Shown piece after piece: positions 35,400 through 45,086 of a DNA stretch of 64,000 nucleotides. Below the pieces are notes generated by a model, which saw nothing but the letters and a program-made list of their open reading frames with translations, did not search any database and was not told where the DNA came from. Origin of the DNA: Cupriavidus sp. D39. Lineage in GTDB: Bacteria > Pseudomonadota > Gammaproteobacteria > Burkholderiales > Burkholderiaceae. The number at the start of each line of letters is the position of its first letter. The first letter of the stretch is position 1. Location: contig NZ_JAPNLE010000009.1 of NCBI RefSeq assembly GCF_026627925.1, forward strand, positions 3,348,001 through 3,412,000. Reading direction: 5' to 3'. Position numbers and translations under genes: made by a program.

Positions 35400-38300
35400 A
35401 TGGCCAAGTTTTTTATTGACCGGCCGGTGTTCGCGTGGGTGCTTGCGCTGATCATCGTGCTGGGGGGCCTGCTGTCGGTCGTGCAACTGCCGATCGCCCA
35501 GTACCCCAACATCGCCCCGCCGACGATCTCGGTGACGGCGACCTACCCGGGCGCTTCCGCCAAGACGCTTGAAGACTCGGTCACCTCGGTGATCGAGCAA
35601 GAGCTCAACGGCATTCCCGGGCTGCTGTACTACAACTCCACCAGCGAATCCACCGGCCTGTCGACGATCACGATCGCCTTCCAGCCGGGCTCCAACATCG
35701 ACCTGAACTCGGTCGAAGTGCAGAACCGCTTGAAGCGCGTGGAAGCGCGCCTGCCGGCCGAAGTGCGACAGCAAGGCGTGCGCGTGGACAAGGCCGGGAA
35801 CAACTACATGATGTTCCTGACGGTCACGTCCAAGTCCGGACAGGCCGATGCCATCCAGTTGGGCAACTACGTCTCGGCCAGCGTGATCGATTCGATCCGC
35901 CGCGTGCCGGGCGTGGGCCAGGCCGACCTGTTCGGCACCGAGTACGCCATGCGCATCTGGGTGGACCCGGCCAAGCTGACCGGCTTCAACCTGACTCCGC
36001 AGGACGTCACCGCTGCCATCTCGGAGCAGAACGTCCAGGTCGCCGTGGGCGAGCTGGGCGGCACGCCGTCGCCCAAGGGCACGGAGCTCAACGCCACCGT
36101 CACCACCGAAAGCCGCCTCTCCACGCCGGAGCAGTTCGCCAACATCCTGTTGCGCACGAACCGGGACGGCTCGTCGGTGCGCATCAAGGATGTCGGCCGC
36201 GTCGAGCTCGGCGGTGCCGACTACTCCACGCTGGCCCGTACCAACGGCAGGGCGTCGGCGGCCATCGCCATCAAGCTGGCCCCGAGCGGCAATGCGCTGG
36301 CCACCGCCACCGCGGTGCGCGCCAAGATGGAAGAGCTCTCCAAGTTCTTCCCCGGCGACTACCAGTACACCGTGCCTTACGACACCTCGGCCTTCGTCAA
36401 GATCTCGATCGAGGAAGTGATCAAGACCCTGGTCGAAGCCGTGGTGCTGGTGTTCCTGGTGATGTACCTGTTCCTGCAGAACATCCGCGCCACCATCATT
36501 CCGACGGTGGTGGTGCCGGTGGCCCTGCTGGGCACCACCGGCATGCTGCTGGCGTTTGGCTTCTCCATCAACGTGCTGACGATGTTCGGCATGGTGCTGG
36601 CGATCGGTATCCTGGTGGACGATGCGATCGTGGTGGTGGAAAACGTCGAGCGGATCATGAGCGAGGAAGGACTCTCGCCGCGTGACGCCACGCGCAAGGC
36701 CATGGGCCAGATCACCGGCGCCATCGTCGGCATCACGCTGGTGCTGACCGCGGTGTTCATCCCGATGGCGTTCTTCTCGGGCTCGGTGGGCAACATCTAC
36801 CGCCAGTTCTCGCTGTCGCTGATCTCGTCGATCGCGTTCTCGGCGCTACTGGCACTGACGCTCACGCCGGCGCTGTGCGCGACGCTGCTCAAGCCGGTCG
36901 AGGCTGGGCACCATCACGAGAAGACGGGCTTCTTCGGCTGGTTCAACCGCACCTTCGCGCGCGCCGCCACCGGCTACCAAAGCACGGTGGCGCGCATCCT
37001 GGCGCGTGCCGGCCGCTACCTGATCATCTACGCCCTCATCGTCGTCGGCATGGTGGTGCTGTTCAAGCGCCTGCCTTCGTCCTTCCTCCCCGAGGAAGAC
37101 CAGGGCTACATGATCACGGTGGTGCAGCTGCCCAACGGCGCCACGCAGGAACGTACCATCGGCGTGCTCAAGCAGATCGAGGACTACTACCTGCAGAAGG
37201 AATCCAAGGTGGTGGACCAGATGATCACCGTGGCGGGCTTCTCCTTCTTCGGCCGCGGCCAGAACGGCGGTATCGCGTTCGTGCGCCTGAAGGACTGGAA
37301 GGAGCGCGGCGGCAAGGACGAGACCGCGCAGGCACTGGTTGGCCGGGCGTTTGGTGCGCTGTCCTTCATCAAGGACGCCATCATCTTCCCGCTTAACCCG
37401 CCGGCGATCTCCGAGCTGGGCAACTCCTCGGGCTTCGACTTCCGCCTGCAGGACCGCACCGGCCAGGGCCACGCCAAGCTGATGGAAGCACGCAACATGA
37501 TGCTCGGCATGGCCGCGAAGGAACCTGCCCTGGCAGGCGTACGCCCCGAAGGCCAGGAAGACGCGCCGCAGCTGCAGATCGACATCGACCGCGAGAAGGC
37601 ACGCACGCTGGGTGTCTCGGTGGCCAACATCAATGCGACGCTGGCCATCGCGTTCGGCTCCTCCTACGTCAACGACTTCATCTATGAAGGCCGTGTACGC
37701 AAGGTGATTGCCCAGGCGGAAGGCAACGACCGCAAGCTGCCCGACGACCTGACCAAGCTGCGCGTGAAGAATAACAACGGCGACATGGTTGCATTTGCCG
37801 CCTTTGCCACTTCCAAGTGGATCATGGGCTCGCCGCGCCTGGAGCGTTACAACGGCTTGCCGGCGGTGAAGATCGCCGGCCAGGCCGCACCGGGTCGCAG
37901 TACCGGCGAAGCCATGAAGATCATGGAAGACAACTTCGCCAAGCTGCCGCCGGGCTTCGGCTTCGAGTGGTCGGGCCAGTCCTATGAAGAGCGCCTGGCC
38001 GGCTCGCAAGAGCCGATGCTGTACACGCTGTCGCTGATCATCGTGTTCCTGTGCCTGGCCGCGCTCTATGAGAGCTGGTCGATCCCGGTCGCGGTGCTGC
38101 TGGTGGTGCCGCTGGGCGTGCTCGGCGCGCTGCTCGGCGTGACCCTGCGCGGCATGCCCAACGACGTGTACTTCAAGGTGGGCCTCATCGCGACGATTGG
38201 CTTGTCGGCGAAGAACGCCATCCTGATCGTGGAATTCGCCAAGGATCTGCAGGCGCAGGGCAAGAGTGTCATCGACGCTACGCTCGAAGCCGTGCACCTG

Positions 38301-38552
38301 CGGTTCCGCCCGATCCTGATGACCTCGATGGCCTTTATCCTGGGCGTGCTGCCGCTGGCAATCGCCACCGGCGCGGGCTCGGGTGGCCAGCGCGCCATCG
38401 GTACCAGCGTGATCGGCGGCATGATCACCGCCACGGTGCTGGCGATTTTCCTGGTGCCGGTGTTCTTCGTGGTGATCCGTAGCCGCTTCAAGGGCAGCAA
38501 GCGCGAGCAGTTGCTGAACGAGCAAGGGCTCGAACCCAAGGAAGGAATCTGA
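35400..38552 (+). CDS. RND multidrug pump permease, AcrB type
   Basis: A 1050-residue inner-membrane exporter, almost the length of AcrB. It opens [20 protein letters not shown]. The proton-relay Asp pair is in [18 protein letters not shown] (segment four) and the Lys in [20 protein letters not shown] (segment ten). Porter and docking domains are complete. The substrate class of close relatives is broad (dyes, antibiotics, solvents), but specificity cannot be read here. Middle gene of the operon. Confidence 0.97.
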   Translation: MAKFFIDRPVFAWVLALIIVLGGLLSVVQLPIAQYPNIAPPTISVTATYPGASAKTLEDSVTSVIEQELNGIPGLLYYNSTSESTGLSTITIAFQPGSNIDLNSVEVQNRLKRVEARLPAEVRQQGVRVDKAGNNYMMFLTVTSKSGQADAIQLGNYVSASVIDSIRRVPGVGQADLFGTEYAMRIWVDPAKLTGFNLTPQDVTAAISEQNVQVAVGELGGTPSPKGTELNATVTTESRLSTPEQFANILLRTNRDGSSVRIKDVGRVELGGADYSTLARTNGRASAAIAIKLAPSGNALATATAVRAKMEELSKFFPGDYQYTVPYDTSAFVKISIEEVIKTLVEAVVLVFLVMYLFLQNIRATIIPTVVVPVALLGTTGMLLAFGFSINVLTMFGMVLAIGILVDDAIVVVENVERIMSEEGLSPRDATRKAMGQITGAIVGITLVLTAVFIPMAFFSGSVGNIYRQFSLSLISSIAFSALLALTLTPALCATLLKPVEAGHHHEKTGFFGWFNRTFARAATGYQSTVARILARAGRYLIIYALIVVGMVVLFKRLPSSFLPEEDQGYMITVVQLPNGATQERTIGVLKQIEDYYLQKESKVVDQMITVAGFSFFGRGQNGGIAFVRLKDWKERGGKDETAQALVGRAFGALSFIKDAIIFPLNPPAISELGNSSGFDFRLQDRTGQGHAKLMEARNMMLGMAAKEPALAGVRPEGQEDAPQLQIDIDREKARTLGVSVANINATLAIAFGSSYVNDFIYEGRVRKVIAQAEGNDRKLPDDLTKLRVKNNNGDMVAFAAFATSKWIMGSPRLERYNGLPAVKIAGQAAPGRSTGEAMKIMEDNFAKLPPGFGFEWSGQSYEERLAGSQEPMLYTLSLIIVFLCLAALYESWSIPVAVLLVVPLGVLGALLGVTLRGMPNDVYFKVGLIATIGLSAKNAILIVEFAKDLQAQGKSVIDATLEAVHLRFRPILMTSMAFILGVLPLAIATGAGSGGQRAIGTSVIGGMITATVLAIFLVPVFFVVIRSRFKGSKREQLLNEQGLEPKEGI

Positions 38553-38553
38553 C

Positions 38554-40032
38554 ATGACAAAGACACTGACCACGCTGTTGCTGGTGGCGGGAGTCCTCTC
38601 GGGTTGCACACTGGCACCCGTCTATGAGCGCCCTGCCCCGCCGGTGGCCACCAACTACCCGGCCGCGCCGGAAGGCTATGCGGCCGCCGAAGTGAAGACC
38701 GGCGAAGCCCGCCGGGCGAGCGAGATCGGCTGGCGCGAGTTCTTTCGCGACCCGCGCCTGCAAGTGTTGATCGCCACCTCGCTGGAGAACAACCGCGACC
38801 TGCGCACTGCCGCGCTGCGCATCGAGGAAGCGCGCGCGCTGTACCAGGTGCAGCGCGCCGACCTGCTGCCCACGGTGAACGCCACCGGCGGATTCAACCG
38901 TTCGCGTACCCCGGCCTTGCAGTCGGCCACGGGCAAGCCGTTCGTCTCCCAGTACTTCCAGGCGGGCGCCGGAGTGACCTCGTTCGAGCTGGACTTCTTC
39001 GGCCGCGTGCGCAGCCTCTCCAACGCGGCGCTGTCGCAGTATTTCGCCACCGAGGAAGCACGCCGTTCCGCGCAGATCTCGCTGGTCTCCGAAGTCGCCC
39101 AGGCCTACCTGTCGGAGCGTTCCTTCGCCGAGCAATATGAGCTCGCGCAGAACACGCTGAAGACGCGCGATTACACGCTGAGCCTGTCCAAGCAGCGCTT
39201 CGATGCGGGCGCCACGTCGGCGCTGGACCTGCGCGACAACGAGTCGCTGGTGGCGCAGGCCCGCGTTTCCGCCGCGCAGCTGGCACGCCAGCGCGCGCAG
39301 GCGCAGAACGCGCTTGAGGTGCTGGTGGGCAAGCCGCTTGGCACCATCGAGAACCTGCCCGAGGCGATGCGCCTGTCGGACGAGCGCATCATCAGCGACA
39401 TCCCGGCCGGGCTGCCGTCGGACCTGCTCGAGCAGCGTCCCGACATCCGCCAGGCCGAGCAGTTGCTGCTGTCGGCCAACGCCAATATCGGCGCGGCGCG
39501 CGCGGCCTTCTTCCCGCGCATTACGCTCACCGCCAACGCCGGCGCGATCAGCCCGACCTTCTCGAGCCTGTTCGATTCCGGCACCGGCGCGTGGTCGTTC
39601 GCACCGCAGCTGGTGCTGCCGATCTTCGACTACGGCCGGAACCTGTCCAACCTGGACCTGAGCAACGTGCGCAAGAACATCCAGATCGCCAACTACGAGA
39701 AGACCATCCAGACGGCCTTCGCGGAAGTGGCCGATGCACTGGTTGCGCGCGGCACGCTGGAAGAACAGGTGACCAGCCAGCAGCAGGTGCGCGACGCCGA
39801 GTTCGCGCGCTACGAGCTCTCGACGATGCGCTTCAGGAATGGCGTGGCCAGCCAGCTCGACCAGCTCGACTCGCAGCGTCAGCTGTTCGCTGCCGACCAG
39901 GCCCTGATCCAGGCGCGGCAACTACGCCTGAACAATGCCATCGACCTGTACCGGTCGCTTGGCGGTGGCCTGACGGAAACCGGACCGGTGGCCCAGGGCA
40001 ATGGCGTCAAGCCGGCGGTTTCGACGCAATAA
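38554..40032 (+). CDS. Outer-membrane efflux channel lipoprotein, OprM/NodT type
   Basis: A 492-residue outer-membrane factor. The lipobox is LSGC (VAGVLSGCTLAPVYERP, acylated Cys about residue 20). Two OEP repeats follow; hallmarks are GWREFFRDPRLQVLIATSLE, FELDFFGRVRSLSNAALSQY and GLPSDLLEQRPDIRQAEQLL. It starts two bases after the pump stop, so it is co-translated and completes the tripartite system. It may also serve the channel-less RND pair at 8.6-13.1 kb. Confidence 0.96.
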   Translation: MTKTLTTLLLVAGVLSGCTLAPVYERPAPPVATNYPAAPEGYAAAEVKTGEARRASEIGWREFFRDPRLQVLIATSLENNRDLRTAALRIEEARALYQVQRADLLPTVNATGGFNRSRTPALQSATGKPFVSQYFQAGAGVTSFELDFFGRVRSLSNAALSQYFATEEARRSAQISLVSEVAQAYLSERSFAEQYELAQNTLKTRDYTLSLSKQRFDAGATSALDLRDNESLVAQARVSAAQLARQRAQAQNALEVLVGKPLGTIENLPEAMRLSDERIISDIPAGLPSDLLEQRPDIRQAEQLLLSANANIGAARAAFFPRITLTANAGAISPTFSSLFDSGTGAWSFAPQLVLPIFDYGRNLSNLDLSNVRKNIQIANYEKTIQTAFAEVADALVARGTLEEQVTSQQQVRDAEFARYELSTMRFRNGVASQLDQLDSQRQLFAADQALIQARQLRLNNAIDLYRSLGGGLTETGPVAQGNGVKPAVSTQ

Positions 40033-40079
40033 GACAGTCTTTTCGTCCTGCCATCCGGCGCGGTAACCGGGTGGCCTCG

Positions 40080-40110
40080 AAGCGAAGCGCCAAAAGCGCT
40101 TCGCTTTTTT
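40080..40110 (+). terminator. Terminator of the AcrAB-OprM-type operon
   Basis: AAGCGAAGCGC-CAAAA-GCGCTTCGCTT forms an 11-bp stem followed by a run of T (to 40110). It ends the efflux operon before the GNAT gene. Confidence 0.88.
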
Positions 40111-40256
40111 CTTTCCCGGCCTCGTGCCCGGTGCCATGGCGCAGGTGGCTTTTTTCCGAATCACAGTTCCCTGCGTTAGGATGGCGGTGCGCGCCGCGCC
40201 AGTTTCACGCCGACCACCCACCGACCCGCTTACCCACAACCCGAAGGAAGCCTGCC

Positions 40257-40715
40257 ATGGAAGTCCGTCCGCTTGGTGCCGATGATGTCGAGCTGATCTG
40301 CCGCCATCGCGAATCCATGTTCCGCGAGGCCGGGCGCAGCGAGGAGGTCCTGCAGGCCATGACGCAGCATTTCCGGCCGTGGCTTGTGCCTCGCCTGCGC
40401 GATGGCAGTTACTTCGGCTTCGTGCTGGTGGACCGGGGCCAGCCCGTGGGCGGCATCGGCCTGATGGCGATCGACTGGCCGCCGCATCCGGCCCATCCCA
40501 TGCAGGACAAGCGTGGCTATGTGCTGAACGTGTATGTGGAGGCGACGCATCGCAAGCAGGGGCTGGGGCGCCGCCTCATGCAGCTGGCGGAGGACGAGTT
40601 CGCCAGGCGCGACCTCCAGTACGCGATCCTGCACGCCACCGAGATGGGGCGGTCGTTGTATGTGGCACTGGGCTGGCATGCGACGAGCGAGATGGCCAAG
40701 GTCATGCGCGTGTAG
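40257..40715 (+). CDS. GNAT-family N-acetyltransferase
   Basis: A 152-residue cytoplasmic acetyltransferase. Motif A, binding acetyl-CoA, is YVLNVYVEATHRKQGLGRRL (about 86-105), and the last third LQYAILHATEMGRSLYVALG matches the family. AAGGAAG precedes the ATG. It is a single gene bordering the mobile island. The acceptor substrate is unknown. Confidence 0.9.
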   Translation: MEVRPLGADDVELICRHRESMFREAGRSEEVLQAMTQHFRPWLVPRLRDGSYFGFVLVDRGQPVGGIGLMAIDWPPHPAHPMQDKRGYVLNVYVEATHRKQGLGRRLMQLAEDEFARRDLQYAILHATEMGRSLYVALGWHATSEMAKVMRV

Positions 40716-40744
40716 CGCGGGCTAGTGCTGGTTTTCATGCTTCT

Positions 40745-40980
40745 GGCTGCTGATGCAGAATAGCGTGAGTGGGCGGTGTTTTAGCGCTTCTAGCTGCTGG
40801 CGCGGCTGTACGGGGTTGGCCGTTTTAGAACGTGTGAGATGTCACTTTTCTTTACTCGTAAAGAAAAGTAACCAAAGAAAGCGATCCTTGCAGGAGGCTG
40901 GCGTGTCGGGGTTGCGCAGCCCAAGGGTTTCGTCGTCGGGCCCCGGGTTCTAATGGACTCGTGCCGTTACCAGTTTAGAC
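40745..40980. repeat. Left arm of a long inverted-repeat pair
   Basis: This arm is repeated in reverse at 42167-42356 and, after an IS630 insertion, 43469-43516. Shared blocks include GCTGCTGGCGCGGCTGTACG, GTGTGAGATGTCACTTTTCT and TCGTGCCGTTACC. Identity is high except for a divergent patch near 40911-40925. It includes one reversed copy of the 47-bp unit (40745-40791) and an internal 11-bp stem CTTTTCTTTAC-TC-GTAAAGAAAAG (40845-40868). No gene lies in it. Confidence 0.85.
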
Positions 40981-40981
40981 C

Positions 40982-41846
40982 CATCTCCTTATACAAAAGT
41001 CCAGCGTCCTGACCGGGCGCAGTGCGACCAGAATTTGATGGGACTTGGGCGGGAGGGGTTGTAAACTCGTGCGGATTCGCGTTTACTCCTGGCTGCAATC
41101 CTGCAGACTGGCTGATACGTTCCCAACACAACCGCAGCCTTGGTGAGGCAGGCAAGCTGTGGGACACGGTAGACGCCAGCGAAGCTCTGGGAGAGATCGG
41201 CTTCATCCTGCCGGGGCGCGCAGGCCAAAAGGCGCGCGAGGTCAAGCAGGAGTTACGTGCGCAACGCGTGAAGCTGCCGGGTAAGACGGGGCCAGCCGTC
41301 ACCTGCATAGTGGCCCAGGAGATCGGCGCTCCGGCAGGCGTTACCCCTGTCGTGTGGCGACTGCTGACCAACCGGGAGGCTCAAGATACAGATGCCGTCG
41401 TCGAGCTGATCGATTGGTATCGAGCCCGGTGGGAGATTGAGATGTTCTTCAATGTCCTGAAGAACGGGTGCAAGGTGGAAGCTTTACAGTTATCCCACAT
41501 GGACCGCGTGGAACGGGCCCTGGTGTTTTACATGGTGGTGGCGTGGCGCATTGCCCGACTGATGCGTTTGGGCAGAACCTGCCCTGACCTGGACGCGTCG
41601 CTATTCTTTGATGCCGATGAGATACGAGGCGCGTATCTACTCGCGAAGAAGGCGCGCCCAAAGACGCCCGTCACGCTCAATCAAATGATCCGCTTGATCG
41701 CGTCACTGGGTGGTTTCCTGGGCCGCAAGAGTGATGGCGAGCCCGGCGCCAAAACGATCTGGATCGGCATGCAGCGAACCATGGATGCTGCGTTCATGAT
41801 CCTGGCGCTACGGGCTGAGGACTCATGACTTCTGTATAAGGAGATG
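40982..41846 (+). mobile_element. Internally deleted IS4-family (Tn5/IS50-like) element
   Basis: Terminal inverted repeats CATCTCCTTATACAAAAGTC (left) and its complement with one mismatch (right, ending GGAGATG) bound an 865-bp element. A perfect 9-bp target duplication, GTTTAGACC, flanks it at 40973-40981 and 41847-41855. Full IS50-like elements are about 1.5 kb, so roughly 600 bp, including two of the three catalytic acids of the transposase, are missing. The ends are intact, so it could still be moved by a transposase supplied elsewhere. The target lies at the inner edge of the left repeat arm. Confidence 0.88.
41022..41828 (+). pseudogene. IS4-family transposase, C-terminal remnant
   Basis: Only the C-terminal half of a Tn5-type transposase remains. 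Homology begins at ADWLIRSQHNRSLGEAGKLW (about residue 28), a region after the second catalytic Asp. The YREK signature is intact: Y133-x2-R-x3-E-x6-K in YRARWEIEMFFNVLK, containing the third catalytic acid. The end LGGFLGRKSDGEPGAKTIWI is the natural C-terminus. The first 27 residues do not look like transposase and were probably created by the deletion. It cannot be catalytic as it lacks both Asp residues. Confidence 0.88.
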
Positions 41847-41855
41847 GTTTAGACC

Positions 41856-42166
41856 ACCACGACTCAGCCAATGCCCAGGGATTCGTGGTGGTCCCCCCGG
41901 TAGCTGTCACCACTTGCTTCAAGCCGTCTGTCGCTCGCGGCGCGGGCGGCCACGAAGTTGCAAGCATCCCGTTTTCGTCGTGGGCGCGGTGGCACCGCCG
42001 GAATAGTTTTGAGGGATTCACCACCGCGCCCACCCCACCACGAAACCATCACGGCGTGATATATCGTGATGCTACCGATCTGGTAGCGGCAGATGGGCGA
42101 ATGGGCAGGGATGCTACTACCGGGGGCCTCACCACGAAACCAGCGTCATTAACAGGATCGTGGCCA
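41856..42166. other. Non-coding core between the inverted-repeat arms
   Basis: About 310 bases with no protein-like frame. The composition is mixed, with recurring short words (CCACCACGA, GTGGTGG, ACCACGAAACC) on both strands, giving small local inverted repeats such as CCACCACGA with TCGTGGTGG near 41855-41898. It could be the core of a non-autonomous element or debris. I recognise nothing else. Confidence 0.4.
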
Positions 42167-42356
42167 TTTAAATCGGTAACGGCACGAGTGAATTAAAACC
42201 CGGGGCCTGACGACGAAACCATTGGGGTCCCCAATGACGCCACGCCAGCCTCCTGCAAGGATCGCTTTCTTTTGGTTACTTTTCTTTACGAGTAAAGAAA
42301 AGTGACATCTCACACGTTCCAAAACGGCCAACACCGTACAGCCGCGCCAGCAGCTA
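42167..42356. repeat. Right arm of the inverted-repeat pair, split by IS630
   Basis: Reverse copy of the left arm, starting near TTTAAATCGGTAACGGCACG and running to CAGCAGCTA at 42356. The remainder continues after the IS630 element at 43469 with GAAGCGCTAAAAC. The left arm shows the uninterrupted junction (TTCTAGCTGCTGG), so the insertion point is clear. Confidence 0.85.
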
Positions 42357-43468
42357 AACATAGCGACATAAATATTGCAGCATGTATCATTGCGTGGTTA
42401 CTCTTTTGGAGATGCAGCCATGCGCAAGCTCGAAATTGCAGACGCGCAGATCATGCAGTTGGCGATTCGACAGGAGATCGAGCGAAGCGAGGAATCGCGA
42501 TATGACCACCGCCTTCACGGGGTTCTGCTGGTGAGCAGCGGTTACTCGTGCACCGAAGTGGGCCAGTTGTTCGGTCAGGCGGCCACGACAGTTCAGCGAT
42601 GGGTCCGACGTTTCGAGCGTGGCGGTTTCGAGGGATTGCGGGAAGGTGAACGCCCCGGACGTCCGCGTGCGTTGGATGAGTCGCAATGGGCTCGCATTGA
42701 AGCGGATCTGCGTAAGACCCCACGCGACTTCGGATTTGAAGCAGGCCTGTGGGATGGACCCGTTCTGTCGGAGCACTTGCGTCAGCGCTATGGCATCAAG
42801 CTGGGCGTGCGTCAGTGCCAGCGGCTGTTTCGCCAGATGGGCTTTCGGCTGCGCAAGCCGCGCCCGCAGGTCGCTCAGTCTGATCCCGTTCGCGTTGCGG
42901 CGGTAAAAAAACTGCGGCGACTGGCAAAGCGCGACGACATTGAGCTATGGAGCCTGGACGAATGCCATTTCCAGCAACACGGATCGCGCTGTCGCATGTG
43001 GGTGGCCCCGGAGCTCCGCGACCCGGTGTTGATGCATGCGCCCACGCGCAAGTCGGTGGCGTGCTTTGGCGCCGTCAGCTTGAGCACAGGCCGCTTCGTC
43101 TGGCAGGCATGCCCTGTCTTCAACGCAGAAACGTTTGCGTCCTTTCTGCGCCAGCTACTGCGCCATCGACGTCGCGGCAAGCGCATCGTCGTCGTGCTGG
43201 ACAACGCCAGGTACCACCATGCCATCTTGCTCAGGCCGCTACTGCGCAAGTACAGGCGGCACCTGACGCTGTTGTTCCTCCCGCCATACAGTCCGCAATT
43301 GGCGCCTATCGAACGCGTCTGGAAGCTGACACGACGTCTGGTGCTACATAACCGGTACTTCTCCACACTCGCTGAAGTCCTCTCGGCGGTCGACGCCTGC
43401 TTCCAGTACTGGAAGAGACCAAACGAAGTGCTGCGAAGACTATGCTGCATTACTTAAGACGCTGTGTT
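42357..43468 (+). mobile_element. Intact IS630-family insertion sequence
   Basis: A 1112-bp element with imperfect terminal inverted repeats of about 26 bp: left begins AACATAGCGACATAAATATT, right end reversed begins AACACAGCGTCTTAAGTAAT. It is flanked by TA at 42355-42356 and 43469-43470, the target duplicated by IS630 elements. It carries one full-length transposase gene. Joining the flanks rebuilds GCAGCTAGAAGCGC, present uninterrupted in the left repeat arm. Confidence 0.92.
42420..43457 (+). CDS. IS630-family transposase, full length
   Basis: A 345-residue DDE transposase acting at TA targets. N-terminal helix-turn-helix: VGQLFGQAATTVQRWVRRFE. Catalytic residues: Asp180 in WSLDECHFQQHGSRCRMW, Asp261 in VVVLDNARYHHAILL and Glu298 in LPPYSPQLAPIERVW. 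The start at 42420 has a ribosome site TTGGAGA. No frameshift or stop is present, so it should be active. Confidence 0.96.
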   Translation: MRKLEIADAQIMQLAIRQEIERSEESRYDHRLHGVLLVSSGYSCTEVGQLFGQAATTVQRWVRRFERGGFEGLREGERPGRPRALDESQWARIEADLRKTPRDFGFEAGLWDGPVLSEHLRQRYGIKLGVRQCQRLFRQMGFRLRKPRPQVAQSDPVRVAAVKKLRRLAKRDDIELWSLDECHFQQHGSRCRMWVAPELRDPVLMHAPTRKSVACFGAVSLSTGRFVWQACPVFNAETFASFLRQLLRHRRRGKRIVVVLDNARYHHAILLRPLLRKYRRHLTLLFLPPYSPQLAPIERVWKLTRRLVLHNRYFSTLAEVLSAVDACFQYWKRPNEVLRRLCCIT

Positions 43469-43469
43469 T

Positions 43470-43680
43470 AGAAGCGCTAAAACACCGCCCACTCACGCTA
43501 TTCTGCATCAGCAGCTAGAAGCGCTAAAACATCGCCCACTCACGTTATTCTGCATCAGCAGCTAGAAGCGCTAAAACATCGCCCATTAACGCTATTCTGC
43601 ATCAGCAGCTAGAAGCGCCAAAACACCGCCCACTCACGCTATTCTGCATCAGCAGCCAGAAGCATCAAAACCCCGCCCTA
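43470..43680. repeat. Tandem array of 47-bp units
   Basis: Four complete head-to-tail copies (43470-43516, 43517-43563, 43564-43610, 43611-43657) plus a partial fifth. Each starts AGAAGCGCTAAAACACCGCC and ends TTCTGCATCAGCAGCT. Copies differ at only a few positions. A single reversed copy is at 40745-40791 in the left arm, so the array grew on this side only. There are no spacers, so it is not CRISPR. Confidence 0.92.
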
Positions 43681-43697
43681 AAGAGACACCCCCGCGT

Positions 43698-44858
43698 CTA
43701 GCTGGCCCAGCGCAGCGCCAGGAAATCATCCGCCGTCCGGATCATGCGCGTGCCTAGCTTGCCGCCTTCGCGATCGAGCGTGGCGCGCAGCCATGACACG
43801 CCTTCCCGTGGCGCGCGGCGCAGGCTGAAATGTCGGATCTGCATCGGCACGGCTGACAACGCGCGCAATGCGCCGGTCGCGGCGTCGATGTGCGTGAAGT
43901 ACATCAACGCCAGGTCCGGCCGATAGGGCTGGTGCCCGCCAATGCCTTCGTAATCGTTGAGGCAGTCCCCGCAACCGTAGAGAATCAGGCGGTCGCGATA
44001 CACCTCGATGCCTTTCACGTGATGGGATGAATGCCCGTACACGATATCGGCGCCGCCGCCGTCGATCAGCCGGTGCGCGAAGGCCCGCTCTTCGTGCGAT
44101 ATATCGAAGCCCCAATTGCCACCCCAATGCAGCGACACCACCACGATGTCGCCCGCCTGCCGTGCAGCCGTCACGTGGCCAGCAATGTCATCGGCGGCGC
44201 GCGCCGAGATGGAGGGCAGGAAATTGACGCCGGCCTGCCCCGCCGCCGCGGCCCAGTCCGCCGGCACACCGCTGGTTTCGGTCGCGTAGGCAAAGACGAG
44301 CACCCTTGCGCCTCGCGCAAGTCCGATCACGGCGGGCGCGGCGGCTTGTACCGCGTTGCGTCCGGCGCCCGCGGTCCGCATACCGGAGCCGCGCAGCACG
44401 GCCAAGGTTTCGTAGAGCCCGGCGCGGCCCCAGTCCAGCACATGGTTATTGGCAAGCACGCAGCAGTCGAGCCGCGCGCTGGTGAGGCACGACACATTGC
44501 CAGGGTGCATCCGGTAGTGGATGCCCTTGCCCGGCTGTGCATCCTCGCTGGTGGTCACGGCCGTTTCCAGGTTGACGATGCGCGCATCCGGCTGGCATTG
44601 CTCGAGCAGCGCGAGCGCGTCGCCCCAGGGATAGGCCGGATCGACGGGCCGCGGTATCGCGCCTGTCGCGCGCTCGGCCAGTTCGACGTAGCCGATCGCC
44701 GAATGCAGCCAATGCTCATACAGGTGCGGCTTGCCAGGGTGCGGCAGGATCTGGTCGATGCCGCGGCCCGTCATCACATCGCCGCACAGGAACAAGCGCA
44801 CGCATGCGCCGCTGGCCGAAGCCAGATCGTCGGGTGTTGTCCGAGTCGCATTGTCCAT
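43698..44858 (-). CDS. CapA-family protein (PGA_cap metallophosphoesterase-like)
   Basis: A 386-residue protein of the capsule-synthesis CapA family, a calcineurin-like fold. Metal-site motifs: LFLCGDVMTGRGIDQILPHP near the start, IVNLETAVTTSEDAQPGKGI, VLANNHVLDWGRAGLYET, VVSLHWGGNWGFDISHEERA and IVYGHSSHHVKGIEVYRDRL. No signal peptide or membrane anchor is seen with the start at 44858, chosen for its AAAGGACG ribosome site. No other poly-gamma-glutamate gene is near, so a capsule role is doubtful; many such proteins are of unknown function. Confidence 0.85.
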   Translation of the reverse strand: MDNATRTTPDDLASASGACVRLFLCGDVMTGRGIDQILPHPGKPHLYEHWLHSAIGYVELAERATGAIPRPVDPAYPWGDALALLEQCQPDARIVNLETAVTTSEDAQPGKGIHYRMHPGNVSCLTSARLDCCVLANNHVLDWGRAGLYETLAVLRGSGMRTAGAGRNAVQAAAPAVIGLARGARVLVFAYATETSGVPADWAAAAGQAGVNFLPSISARAADDIAGHVTAARQAGDIVVVSLHWGGNWGFDISHEERAFAHRLIDGGGADIVYGHSSHHVKGIEVYRDRLILYGCGDCLNDYEGIGGHQPYRPDLALMYFTHIDAATGALRALSAVPMQIRHFSLRRAPREGVSWLRATLDREGGKLGTRMIRTADDFLALRWAS

Positions 44859-45086
44859 CGCGCACGTCCTTTCTCCCCACCGGTGGGCACGCGAGAACCG
44901 CATGCCGGACCGCCGTCTCCATTTTGCGCCGTCGCTCGAACCATGTGCAGCCCAGGGCGGTGCGCGAGTGCCAAATGTGCAGCAAGGCACGCAAAAAGGT
45001 GGCATGCCTGCGGTCAATGACTAGAATGAACCTGGCCGGCGCCGACGGCCGGGCCCTCGTGCCCAGACGATCTCCAGGAGAGCAGG

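Noticed and set aside
43470..43680. CRISPR-like array
   Set aside because: The whole 47-bp unit repeats with no unique spacers, and no cas gene is near; it is a plain tandem repeat.
43470..43680. Integron attC sites
   Set aside because: Units lack the paired core sites (RYYYAAC/GTTRRRY) and gene cassettes, and no integrase is present.
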